Assembly (NCBI GenBank): GCA_934168305.1
Contig: CAKPNF010000003.1
Span: forward strand, 1-64,000
DNA length: 64,000 nucleotides
Direction of reading: 5' to 3'
DNA from: an uncultured Clostridia bacterium
GTDB lineage: Bacteria; Bacillota; Clostridia; TANB77; CAG-508
The notes below the pieces were generated by a model. That model saw only the letters and a program-made list of their open reading frames with translations, did no database searches and was not told the origin of the DNA. Both the position numbers and the translations under genes were made by a program. This document shows, piece by piece, positions 55,801 to 64,000 of this stretch (its first letter is position 1; each line of letters begins with the position of its first letter).

Positions 55801-56532
55801 ATGGAAAAATTAGATTTAAAATACTACGCAAAAGTACATTCAATAGAATCTTTCGGAACAGTAGATGGACCAGGAATAAGATTTGTATTATTTTTACAAG
55901 GATGCCATTTACAATGTAAATACTGTCACAATCGTGATACTTGGAATATGAATGGTGGAGAGTATAAATCACTAGATGATATCTTTGAAAAAATACTAAA
56001 ATATAAAAATTACATTCACCCAAATGGTGGTGTTACTGTAACTGGTGGAGAACCTTTACTACAGGTAAAATTTTTAATTGAATTATTTGAAAAATTAAAA
56101 AAAGAAAATATTCATACATGTATTGATACATCAGGCATGGTAGCTTTAACAGATGATATAAAAAAAGTTCTTTCTCTTACTGATTTAGTTCTATTAGATA
56201 TAAAGCAAATTAATTCCGAAAAATGTAAAGATTTAGTTGGCTTTAATAATGATAAAGAACTGACATTTGCAAGATATTTAAGTAACAATAATATTCATAT
56301 GTGGATAAGACAAGTTCTTGTTCCAGGATATACTGATGATGAACAAGATTTATTAAAATTAAAAGAATTTATTTCAACTTTAAAAACTGTTGATAAAGTT
56401 GAAATTCTTCCATATCATGATATTGGAAAATATAAATGGAAAAAACTTGGACTTAAATATGAATTAGAAAATGTTAGACCTGCAAATGATGAAGATGTAA
56501 AAAGAGCAAAAAAAATTCTAGGAATTTCCTAG
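55801..56532 (+). CDS. pflA: Pyruvate formate-lyase activating enzyme
   Basis: 243 residues, radical SAM. FGTVDGPGIRFVLFLQGCHLQCKYCHNRDTW includes the CxxxCxxC cluster site (GCHLQCKYC). TVTGGEPLLQ binds SAM and VPGYTDDEQDL lies in the C-terminal half. It installs the glycyl radical on PflB. The start follows TTAGGAG. Confidence 0.97.
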   Translation: MEKLDLKYYAKVHSIESFGTVDGPGIRFVLFLQGCHLQCKYCHNRDTWNMNGGEYKSLDDIFEKILKYKNYIHPNGGVTVTGGEPLLQVKFLIELFEKLKKENIHTCIDTSGMVALTDDIKKVLSLTDLVLLDIKQINSEKCKDLVGFNNDKELTFARYLSNNNIHMWIRQVLVPGYTDDEQDLLKLKEFISTLKTVDKVEILPYHDIGKYKWKKLGLKYELENVRPANDEDVKRAKKILGIS

Positions 56533-56540
56533 AATTTTTT
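56510..56540. terminator. Two-way terminator at the end of pflA
   Basis: AAAATTCTAGG and CCTAGAATTTT arms around AATTT, with A-run before and T-run after. It overlaps the last pflA codons and serves the convergent gene too. Confidence 0.85.
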
Positions 56541-57471
56541 ATCCTATTAATTTTAATTCAACATTTTCCATTTTATATTTACCATCAACTAATTTAAATT
56601 CAACTAAAGTATTAGCCAATGTATCTTCATTTTGTCTCAAGTCTGTAGTAAACAATAATTTAATTTGTGGTATCTCTACTTTATTTGTTACAATTTCTTT
56701 AAAACATTCTGCCATATGTTTCTCATCTTCACAAACAAAAATTAATTGTGGAACATTTGAAAATCCAGAATCTCCTGGTACAAAATTTCCATAGAAATCT
56801 TTATATAAATTCATCTTTTCAACTAATTTTTTTTGCCAATCTAACTCTCTTCTAAATACTTCAAATAAAAATTGTATAGATTTATTATTTTTAGTTAATT
56901 TTACAGAACCACCAGTTGCTTTAAAAACTTTTCCTGCTGTTTTAGCAGTAATTGCTGGTTTAACAACATAAGAATCAAAAGCCTTAACCTTTCTTAAATA
57001 AGCAATTAATACTTGGTTACCAGCCAATCTCTTTTTAATCATTGGAACTGGTTTTGTATTATCTGAAGGTTGCCATTTACATTCTGTTTCTTTAGATGTT
57101 AACAAATATTTTCCCATCTTCTCCAAACAATAAATCCTATAAATTCCTTTTCCCTCATCAGATGTAAAGTAATATCTTGTTAATATTTTAGATTTTACTA
57201 ATGCATCCAATTTATTATTCAATTTATCTTGTGATTTTGGGTCTATTCCTTTTATTTCAAGCATTTGATATAATTGTCTTGATGTTATAAATTCAAATTC
57301 ATTTACTAAGTCCAATATAGCAAAATGAATATCAGTAATGTGACCTATATTTATCTTATGTACAATTTGGTTCATAGATACATAACCATCTTTACCATCA
57401 AATGTTTTAATTTCTCCTTCTCTGATTGCAAATGGTGACACTTGTGCTTTAATTTCATTATCTTTGACCAT
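56539..57471 (-). CDS. Replication-relaxation-like winged-helix protein (tentative)
   Basis: 310 residues. The N-terminal part has a winged helix (ILDLVNEFEFITSRQLYQMLEIKGIDP, then LDALVKSKILTRYYF and YRIYCLEKMGKYLL). The C-terminal part is an alpha/beta domain with LIAYLRKVKAFD and QLIFVCEDEKHMAECF. This plan resembles replication-relaxation proteins of plasmids and conjugative elements. No mobile genes flank it. Match is by eye. AGGAGG precedes the ATG. Confidence 0.45.
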   Translation of the reverse strand: MVKDNEIKAQVSPFAIREGEIKTFDGKDGYVSMNQIVHKINIGHITDIHFAILDLVNEFEFITSRQLYQMLEIKGIDPKSQDKLNNKLDALVKSKILTRYYFTSDEGKGIYRIYCLEKMGKYLLTSKETECKWQPSDNTKPVPMIKKRLAGNQVLIAYLRKVKAFDSYVVKPAITAKTAGKVFKATGGSVKLTKNNKSIQFLFEVFRRELDWQKKLVEKMNLYKDFYGNFVPGDSGFSNVPQLIFVCEDEKHMAECFKEIVTNKVEIPQIKLLFTTDLRQNEDTLANTLVEFKLVDGKYKMENVELKLIG

Positions 57472-57547
57472 TTTCTTCCTCCTATTCCAGCAAATGAATA
57501 TTTCACATTTACATAATTAATAAATTTTTATTAATTTAATAATAAAC

Positions 57548-58321
57548 CTAATTTAATATGATTAATTTGATTTTTTTCTTATCATAATCAATCTTTTTTA
57601 TAGCAACATCAATTTTTTCTCCATAATTTAGTCCCTCTTTAAATTCAGCCATACCAACTAAGTTTGGAGTTAGTTCTATAAAAATTCCATTTTTATTTTT
57701 TTCTGTTTCTCTAATAATTCCTTCTGTTTTCATACCCACTTTAAAATTATTAGCATTTTCTTCCCAGCTTCCAAATCTTTCTTTATATGATAGATTTATT
57801 CTTCCTAAGTCTCTATCTATAGATTTTACCACAATATTTAATTTTTGTCCAATTTTTATTCTTTCATATGGAGTTTTTATTCTTGCAACTGATAAATCCT
57901 CAATATGAACAAGACCAACAATTCCTCCACCAATATCTACAAAAGCCCCATATGGTGTAATATTCTTTACAATTCCATTAACAACCTGTCCTTCTTCTAA
58001 ATCAGACTTTACTGAATTTAAAACTTCTTCTTGTGCCTCTTTTCTAGAAAGTATATAATTATCTCCATCTTTCTCTTTTATTTTAAATTGTACATATTTG
58101 TGTACCTTTCCAGTACATAAATTTATTTTAGGCAAACCATTTTCATCTAAATTCAAGGCTTCCACTTCTTCTCTTGGAATTATACCTGACATACCGTCAT
58201 TCATTTTAATATGTAAATTATAATCTTCGTCACATTTTTCAACCATCCCCTGAAAAATATTTCTATTTCCAGTAAAATTATCCTTTTCCCATCCTTCAGG
58301 CAAAAATTTAAATATATTCAT
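57548..58321 (-). CDS. S1 RNA-binding domain protein
   Basis: 257 residues. A well-formed S1 domain lies at about 105-175 (EGQVVNGIVKNITPYGAFVDIGGGIVGLVHIEDL, ending DLGRINLSYKERFG). A weaker OB-like region precedes it and another follows. It resembles the short RpsA-like proteins of Clostridia that regulate or bind mRNA. AAGGAGAT is upstream. It is 41 bp after the RluB-type gene. Confidence 0.85.
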   Translation of the reverse strand: MNIFKFLPEGWEKDNFTGNRNIFQGMVEKCDEDYNLHIKMNDGMSGIIPREEVEALNLDENGLPKINLCTGKVHKYVQFKIKEKDGDNYILSRKEAQEEVLNSVKSDLEEGQVVNGIVKNITPYGAFVDIGGGIVGLVHIEDLSVARIKTPYERIKIGQKLNIVVKSIDRDLGRINLSYKERFGSWEENANNFKVGMKTEGIIRETEKNKNGIFIELTPNLVGMAEFKEGLNYGEKIDVAIKKIDYDKKKIKLIILN

Positions 58322-58361
58322 TTGTATCTCCTTAATCTTATGTATTTATCTTTATATTACT

Positions 58362-59081
58362 TTAATTAAATTGTTTTAATTCTTTTTCAGTCAAATATCT
58401 CCAAGTACCTAATTTTAAATCATTCACTCTAATATTACCAATTTTACTTCTATGTAATGCAACTACCTTATATCCAACTGCTTCACACATTTTTCTAATT
58501 TGCCTATTTTTTCCTTCGTGAATTGTTATCTCTAATCTGGAGATATTCTTATCTTCATCAGTTTTTAGTATTTTTACTTTAGCAGGTCTTGTAAGATAAT
58601 CATCAATTTCCACACCTTGCCTTAAGTTATCCACAGCTTCATTTGTTATAATCCCATGTACAGTAACAGTATATGTTTTAGTAATCTCATGTTTAGGATG
58701 TGTTACCTTATAAACAAAATCGCCATCATTTGTTAGAATCAGAGCCCCAGAAGTATACATATCAAGCCTTCCAACAGGTACCACTCTTTCCTTTACTTTA
58801 ACTAAATCCAAAACCGTATCTCTATCAAATTGATCATTTGCAGTTGTTACATATCCTATAGGCTTATTCAATAAAATATATATCATTTTGTCTGCACTGT
58901 GTATAAGTTTTCCACAATAGGTAACTTTATCCACAGTAGGGTCAATCTTAGTTCCTAATTCTTCTACAACTTTTCCATTCACAGAAACTTTTCCTTCTAA
59001 AATAAGTTCCTCACATTTTCTTCTAGAGGCCACTCCGCTATTAGCTAAAAATTTCTGTAATCTTATTTTATAATCATCCAT
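58362..59081 (-). CDS. rluB: Pseudouridine synthase, RluB/RsuA family
   Basis: About 239 residues. The S4 domain IRLQKFLANSGVASRRKCEELI is followed by the catalytic VPVGRLDMYTSGALILTNDG and IHEGKNRQIRKMCEAVGYKV. It modifies a 23S rRNA uridine. The start at 59081 is set by GGAAAGAAG; an earlier TTG is possible. Confidence 0.93.
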   Translation of the reverse strand: MDDYKIRLQKFLANSGVASRRKCEELILEGKVSVNGKVVEELGTKIDPTVDKVTYCGKLIHSADKMIYILLNKPIGYVTTANDQFDRDTVLDLVKVKERVVPVGRLDMYTSGALILTNDGDFVYKVTHPKHEITKTYTVTVHGIITNEAVDNLRQGVEIDDYLTRPAKVKILKTDEDKNISRLEITIHEGKNRQIRKMCEAVGYKVVALHRSKIGNIRVNDLKLGTWRYLTEKELKQFN

Positions 59082-59158
59082 TTTTCTTCTTTCCAAATTA
59101 GAGATAAATCCAATTCTTAAATCTCTACCCTTTCAAAAATATAAACAAATTTCAAATT

Positions 59159-59189
59159 AGGGATTTAGAGTCCTGGCCCCCTAATCCCT
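59159..59189. repeat. Single degenerate REP element after rluD
   Basis: 31-bp REP with four changes in the centre (GGCCAGGAC instead of GGCCACCAC). It supplies the last codons and stop of rluD. Confidence 0.8.
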
Positions 59190-60099
59190 GCTTTTTAAAT
59201 CAGAAATGACTTTTTCAAAATATTGTGGTAAAGGTGCTTGTATAAACATCTCTTTTTCTGTTATAGGATGCTTAAATTTTAAAGATTTAGCATGTAAACA
59301 CTGACCTTCTATTCCCCATTCATTTTTTCCATTTGAATATGTTGTATCACCTACAATTGGATATCCAATTTCTGATAAATGTACTCTAATTTGATGAGTT
59401 CTTCCTGTTTCTATTTTTACTTCTAAAAGAGTATAATTTCTAAATCTTTCTATAACTTTAAAGTGTGTAATAGCATTTTTACCATCTTTATTTACAGCCA
59501 TTTTTTTTCTATCCTTATTACTTCTTCCGAATAGGCATATTTATTGTTGCTTCATTTTCTTTTACATAGCCTTTGACTAAAGCTATATACGTTTTTTCAA
59601 CCTCATGATTTTTTATTTGTTCACTCATATTTATATGTGCTTTATCATTTTTAGCAACAACTATAACTCCTGATGTATCTTTATCTAGTCTATGTACTAT
59701 TCCTGGTCTTATTTTTCCTCCGATTCCTGATAATGAATCTTTGCAAATAGCCATTACAGCATTTACTAATGTTCCATCTGGATTTCCATTTGCAGGATGT
59801 ACTACCATACCTTTAGGTTTATTTACAACAATAATATCATTATCTTCATATAGAACATCTATAGGAATATTTTGTGCTTTTAATTCTATTTCTTTTGGTT
59901 CTTCATTTTCTATGCTAATTTCATCTCCCTGTTGCACTTTATATGATACTTTTGTCTTTTTACCATTTACAAAAATTTTTTTGTTTTCAATTAACCTTTG
60001 AATATTGGTTCTTGACACTCCTATATTATCAGCTAAGTATGAATCTATTCTTTTTCCTATACTTTCTTCATTTACATGTCTTATATCCACCTTTACCAT
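59181..60099 (-). CDS. rluD: Pseudouridine synthase, RluD family; +1 shift at CGG
   Basis: Modifies 23S rRNA. The S4 domain (RIDSYLADNIGVSRTNIQRLIE) precedes VVNKPKGMVVHPANG and the catalytic RPGIVHRLDKDTSGVIVVAKND. Read straight, it ends MPIRKK. Skipping the C of the in-frame CGG at 59527-59529 gives MPI-GRSNKDRKKMAVNKDGK, the usual RluD sequence, to 59181 for 305 residues, the family length. The last codons AGG GAT TAG come from a REP element, so the protein ends Arg-Asp like PorB. Confidence 0.92.
59527..59529 (-). other. CGG +1 frameshift site 6
   Basis: Codons ATT CGG A; the +1 frame reads GGA (Gly) of the conserved MPIGR motif of RluD. Confidence 0.78.
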
Positions 60100-60153
60100 T
60101 CCTTCTTCATATTCTTCTTAAATATAATTCTAAAATCATTTTTTCACTTTTTA

Positions 60154-61851
60154 TTATTTGCTATTAATTCTTTCGTAAACAACAAAGTTGTCGTCTGAAT
60201 ATAATTCCTTATAATTTTTATCATTTGATTTTGTTATTATCATATTTGTTTTTGATTTTTTATAAATTAATACATGTGTTATATTATATTTTTCAAAAGT
60301 TTCTTCATAAAATTTTGATATGCCTGAAGTGTTTATAAAATCAGTAAATATGTCTTCATCTTTATTACCACTAAATTCTGGTGCATATAAATCTGCTCTT
60401 GAGTCAATAAAAACAGGTATTCCTCTAAATAACATATAACTACCATAATTGTACTCATTATAAAATCTTGCATTCTTTAAATCTATATTTTGTAATATGT
60501 AATCACATGCAGCTACTGGATATGACTTAGCATTTACATATTCATCATCTAATTTGGGTTGTATTTTATAACAACTCCATATTACCATTGTTACACTTAA
60601 TGCTATTACAACAATAATAGTTTGAAAAGCTTTCTCAATTTCATCTAAAATATTTTTTGTATATATTTTCATTAAATTAACAATTAACCTTGTAAACATT
60701 ACAGAGCCAATCAATACAAACATAGAAAATTGTCTTCTAGTAGATAACATTAAGTAACACAATCCTGATATCATTAATAAATCTGATAATCTTATTTTTG
60801 TTTTAGTAAAAATCAATATTGCTAAAAGTATTATCACCGTACACATTGCACTTGAATTATTTATAATAGTCATTGGTAAATGTTCACTAATATTCTTTGT
60901 TGTATTACCTTGCATTGTTTTATACAAATATGTATAAGGTGTATCTCCAATTGGTGTTAACAATCCCATAAGTGCACATATAATCATTATAATTATTAAA
61001 AATTTAACATTATCTCTTTTCTTAAGTATTATCTTATATGGATTTCTATTTTCTTCTTCTCTTTTTATTTTAATTTTTGAAACTTTACTTTCCAAATTAT
61101 CAAGTTCAGTTTTAAGTTTATCTACTTTTTCTGAAGTTTTTTTACTTCTGTTAGCAATTTTTATCCTACATTTTAATATAAGGACTTTTATTTTTTTATA
61201 TATTATAACATTTGATATCAAGCTTATGAAATATTCAGCTATATATGGTAAAAATAATACAAAGAAAAATGGCCAAACAGCTACATGTAAATTAGCAATT
61301 AATAATGATATTATAACCAGTCCTACTCCATATCTAATTTTTCTATTTTCTATAAATTTTTCTATAAAAAATAATTCCCAAATAAATAATATAAAAGTTA
61401 CCAATTGTGCTCTTGCTGCAATATAATCTTGCAACATATATAATACACCTATAGTTATTATAAATGATATTGATTTGTTTTTAGTTAATTTAGAATTAAC
61501 CAAAAATATTGATATTCCTAATATAATTGATAATATACATGTTAATATATATACACCTTTAAATTCTGCTATAGAATATACCAAATATGTACATAAATCA
61601 TATAACCAGTGTGGATAAGTATAATTTAAATTTTTATGCCATGAAAAATGGTCCATCATGTCTATTCCGTTATTTTTTATGTACTCTCCTATTTTTATAG
61701 TATAAAATGTGTCATTTTGAAATGTTACAGGTGTTATACTTATACAGAATATTGCTATTAGTATAATTGCAACAATTGTAAAATTAACATTTATATTGAT
61801 TTCTTTATTCATTAAATTTTTAAATTTATTCTGTGCTTTTTCTTCTTTCAT
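60154..61851 (-). CDS. Large membrane protein, possible GT-C glycosyltransferase
   Basis: 565 residues, about 11 membrane helices. The first outer loop has FQNDTFYTIKIGEYIKNNGI and DHFSWHKNLNYTYPHWLYD, the acidic first-loop pattern of GT-C enzymes and related polytopic proteins. A charged cytoplasmic coil (KTSEKVDKLKTELDNLESKVSK) lies in the middle and a soluble domain at the end (ARFYNEYNYGSYMLFRGIPVFIDSRADLY). No partner genes. The precise enzyme is not recognised. AAGGGAAAAGG precedes the ATG. Confidence 0.6.
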   Translation of the reverse strand: MKEEKAQNKFKNLMNKEININVNFTIVAIILIAIFCISITPVTFQNDTFYTIKIGEYIKNNGIDMMDHFSWHKNLNYTYPHWLYDLCTYLVYSIAEFKGVYILTCILSIILGISIFLVNSKLTKNKSISFIITIGVLYMLQDYIAARAQLVTFILFIWELFFIEKFIENRKIRYGVGLVIISLLIANLHVAVWPFFFVLFLPYIAEYFISLISNVIIYKKIKVLILKCRIKIANRSKKTSEKVDKLKTELDNLESKVSKIKIKREEENRNPYKIILKKRDNVKFLIIIMIICALMGLLTPIGDTPYTYLYKTMQGNTTKNISEHLPMTIINNSSAMCTVIILLAILIFTKTKIRLSDLLMISGLCYLMLSTRRQFSMFVLIGSVMFTRLIVNLMKIYTKNILDEIEKAFQTIIVVIALSVTMVIWSCYKIQPKLDDEYVNAKSYPVAACDYILQNIDLKNARFYNEYNYGSYMLFRGIPVFIDSRADLYAPEFSGNKDEDIFTDFINTSGISKFYEETFEKYNITHVLIYKKSKTNMIITKSNDKNYKELYSDDNFVVYERINSK

Positions 61852-62068
61852 AAACCTTTTCCCTTCTCTTTTGATTTTATAGAATTATATCAAATAAAAA
61901 GAAAAAAAGCTACTGAAATTCTAAATTTATATAAAACAAAAAGTTACAGTTCAGTGAAGAATAATTATATTGTTGAATTCTTTGTCTCCCATGTGATGCT
62001 TTAATTTTAATACATGATGTTTGATTGGAATGAAAAATAAAAAATCTTGTAAAAGAAAATGAGTAATT
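61852..62068. other. Intergenic, no feature seen
   Basis: AT-rich sequence between the membrane-protein start and repeat family A. No open frame or hairpin worth calling. Confidence 0.4.
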
Positions 62069-62189
62069 TTCACGTCGAGCGTAGCAAAGACTAAGTGAAA
62101 GAGTGCCATTAAGTTATTTTAGAAATTATTAGATTACGTATTGAACTAAAAAAAGTATAAATCTATATTATAATACTAATTTTGAGCCT
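62069..62189. repeat. Hairpin intergenic repeat, family A copy 2
   Basis: Matches 42-165 in the same orientation, from TTCACGTCGAGCGTAGC to AATTTTG-GCCTG. The left outer arm of copy 1 is absent or degraded here. Confidence 0.75.
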
Positions 62190-62214
62190 GAGTAAAAGTG
62201 CCCCTTATTTACAA

Positions 62215-62246
62215 CAAAAAACAGCATAGCTTTACAACTACGCTGT
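62215..62246 (-). terminator. Terminator after the SSB-like gene
   Basis: ACAGCGTAG and CTATGCTGT arms with a T-run on the minus strand. Confidence 0.8.
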
Positions 62247-62259
62247 TCATTTACAACAT

Positions 62260-62961
62260 TTATACTGCTTGTTGATTTTCATCTTCTTTAGTCTCTACTG
62301 TATCATTTTCCTCAACCACTTCTAAACTACCAATAGAAACTTCATAAGCAACCCTATTTTCAACAGTTCCATCTTCATATTTCTTTTCATACATTCTAGA
62401 TTGAACTCTTCCCACCACTTTAACTTTAGTTCCAACTTCTAAGTTTTGGCAAAATCTTGCATTTCTTCCCCATGCAATTGTAGGAATATAGTCTGATTTA
62501 TTATATGCTCTATTAACTGCTAATAATATATCTGCAATTTCTCTACCAAAAGGTGTTTGTCTGTATATAGGTTTTTTACATATATAACCAACTAAAACCA
62601 CTTCATTTGTTATCATATCTTTTTTTGTCATTTCATTTTCTTCTTCTTCATTGTTTTCTTCTAATTCAACAACATCTTTTGCAAATACAGTTAATATTAA
62701 TCTATTTTTTTCGTTATCATAACTATTATATGATCTAAATTGTCCTTTTACTAACAAACTTTTACCTTGTGTTAACATTTCATCTGTTGCTAATCTTTCT
62801 GAAACAGTTATTGGTATAATATCTGCATTTCCACTTAATCTTGCTATTTCTAAGTTAAATACATAAAATCTTTCTCCATAAATTTCATGACTGAATTTTT
62901 TCTCTCCTGTAACTTTTCCAACTAATGTTAAATAGTTGTTTTCTAAATAATTTGTATCCAA
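62260..62961 (-). CDS. Single-stranded DNA-binding protein with two OB domains
   Basis: 233 residues. OB 1 at about 8-98 (YLTLVGKVTGEKKFSHEIYGERFYVFNLEIAR) and OB 2 at about 120-210 (NEVVLVGYICKKPIYRQTPFGREIADILLAVNR, then IPTIAWGRNARFCQNLEVG). A Glu-rich linker EENNEEEENE joins them. The tail is acidic but lacks a clear DDDIPF-type tip. The second domain is the more SSB-like. The start is a TTG at 62961 with GGGAGGAAG upstream. It is likely an accessory SSB. Confidence 0.8.
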   Translation of the reverse strand: MDTNYLENNYLTLVGKVTGEKKFSHEIYGERFYVFNLEIARLSGNADIIPITVSERLATDEMLTQGKSLLVKGQFRSYNSYDNEKNRLILTVFAKDVVELEENNEEEENEMTKKDMITNEVVLVGYICKKPIYRQTPFGREIADILLAVNRAYNKSDYIPTIAWGRNARFCQNLEVGTKVKVVGRVQSRMYEKKYEDGTVENRVAYEVSIGSLEVVEENDTVETKEDENQQAV

Positions 62962-63150
62962 TTTACTTCCTCCCTTATTTTTGTCTTTTTTGTACTCTTA
63001 TCCTTATGCTTTCTCTTTTTACTACACTTTCAATTATACACTATTTTTTTGGTTTTGTCTACATAAAAAGTTAAATTTATTCAAAAAATATAGTTTTTTC
63101 CATTATTTCATTAATTATTTTTTATATAATTATACACTTTATGGAAATTT

Positions 63151-63925
63151 TTATTCACAAACTTGCATACCAGTTGAGTCAATTTTATAATTATCTTTAT
63201 AAATTAATTCAGACACAGGTACAACATCATATCCTTTTTGTTTTATATTCTTTAGTAGCATATCTAAAGAATCAGCAGTATGTTTAGTACCATTGTGCAT
63301 TAGTATTATATCTCCTGATGATAATTTAGAATCCAATCTATTCCACATTTCATTACCAGTAAGTCCTGTATAATCTAAAGTATCCAAACTCCATTGAATA
63401 GTATAATACCCCTTATCTGTTGATGATTTTATAACCGTATTATTATATTCACCATATGGAGCCCTATATAAATTTGTTCTTTTTCCAATTATACTTTCTA
63501 TTTTATCATTACTTTTTTCTATTTCTTCTATATTCTTTTCATAACTCAAATTATTTACATGTGGATGCGTATTACTATGACTTCCGAATTTCATGTCCCG
63601 CTTCATTTATCTTCTTTACATAGTCTGGAAATTTATCAATCCAATCTCCTACCATAAAAAATGTTATTTTTACATTATTTTGTTCTAATATTTCTAATAT
63701 TTTGTCAACATCATCAGCATTCCATGCACAATTCATTGTTAATGCAACCTTTTTTTCTTCTGTCTTTACTTTATATATAGGTAATAATTTATTTGAATTT
63801 GATGATGTTTCAACTGTATTTTTTGATATAAAATTAATATTACCTGTTGCATAAAATAACAATACTACTGTAAATATTGATACTAAATACGCATAAATTT
63901 TGTCTTTTCTAAACACATAAAACAT
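63151..63925 (-). CDS. Polysaccharide deacetylase (NodB domain); +1 shift at CGG
   Basis: One N-terminal membrane helix (AYLVSIFTVVLLFYATG), then the NodB domain: VALTMNCAWNADDVDKILEIL (the usual TFDDG is TMNCA), and the metal site. Read straight, it ends AGHEIRKS. Skipping the C of the in-frame CGG at 63584-63586 gives AGHEI-GSHSNTHPHVNNLS, the conserved H-x3-HP motif. It continues through YRAPYGEYN and GDIILMHNGTKHT to 63151, 257 residues. It resembles sporulation deacetylases of the PdaB type, which also carry a changed first motif. Confidence 0.9.
63584..63586 (-). other. CGG +1 frameshift site 7
   Basis: Codons ATT CGG A; the +1 frame reads GGA (Gly) immediately before the metal-binding SHSNTHP of the deacetylase. 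Confidence 0.78.
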
Positions 63926-64000
63926 ATAATCACCTAAAAAATTTTATTCATTAAAGTATTCAATTATTCCATTAAAAATTCCCCAAGCAAGTTTATTTTG

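Noticed and set aside
59518..60099. Truncated RluD as a separate functional gene
   Set aside because: The catalytic domain continues without gap in the +1 frame to the normal 305-residue length.
21331..63586. Simple sequencing or assembly error as the explanation for all seven frame breaks
   Set aside because: Not excluded, but not preferred. All seven put an extra C exactly before an in-phase GGN glycine codon in the coding strand, none occur in other contexts, and essential genes are hit. A G-after-CC insertion error on the plus strand would fit the bases but not the codon phase. Only raw reads can settle it.
1..64000. tRNA or rRNA genes
   Set aside because: No cloverleaf-like or rRNA-like segment was seen by eye on either strand; a tRNA scan was not possible.

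Overview
The window comes from an AT-rich, Gram-positive anaerobe, most likely an uncultured member of the Clostridia. The signs are PolC, HU, CdaA, a SpoVB/MurJ-type flippase, BofA next to a YaaL-like gene, a four-subunit ferredoxin-dependent oxidoreductase, pyruvate formate-lyase and AGA-dominated arginine usage. No rRNA, tRNA or CRISPR array is visible. Most genes are on the minus strand.

Layout. 0.5-9 kb: DUF1294 and HD-domain proteins, PolC with a duplicated OB domain, HU and a lipid flippase. 9.1-10.1 kb: rplM-rpsI. 10.07-15.9 kb: an accessory island starting at the 3' end of rpsI. Three repeats of the rpsI end and terminator bound two cassettes carrying ASCH, acetyltransferase and Nudix genes and a dead tyrosine integrase. 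Each cassette ends in a near-identical copy of a candidate type I toxin-antitoxin locus. 15.9-26 kb: housekeeping genes (dtd, bofA, truA, cdaA, deoA, rnhB) and an orphan VirD4-like ATPase. 26.3-30.8 kb: porGDAB, a RAYT transposase flanked by REP sequences, and a ferredoxin. 30.8-34 kb: PSP1 protein, holB, lepB. 34-52.6 kb: a dcw cell-wall and division cluster (mraZ, rsmH, ftsL-like, a PASTA-type PBP, murE, mraY, ftsW, murG, histidine kinase). A 7.6-kb serine-integrase element carrying a restriction-modification pair and an unknown two-gene module splits the PBP gene. 52.8-64 kb: an HTH regulator, pflB-pflA, an S1 protein, RluB, RluD, a large membrane protein, a two-OB SSB and a polysaccharide deacetylase.

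The most striking signal concerns reading frame. Seven genes (a DUF2651-like gene, cdaA, holB, ftsW, the serine recombinase, rluD and the deacetylase) are each broken by exactly one extra base. In every case the zero-frame codon at the break is CGG. Skipping its C puts the ribosome on a GGA or GGT glycine codon and restores the family sequence. I found no CGG read as arginine in genes that look native; the only two are in an ASCH-acetyltransferase gene with foreign codon usage. This suggests CGG is not decoded normally here and instead causes a +1 frameshift. A systematic base-insertion error is the alternative to exclude.

Other systems worth attention are the REP/RAYT family (nine 31-bp elements plus their likely transposase), the paired toxin-antitoxin loci, the rpsI-end cassette array, and the division-PBP gene that becomes intact and in frame if the serine-integrase element is excised.
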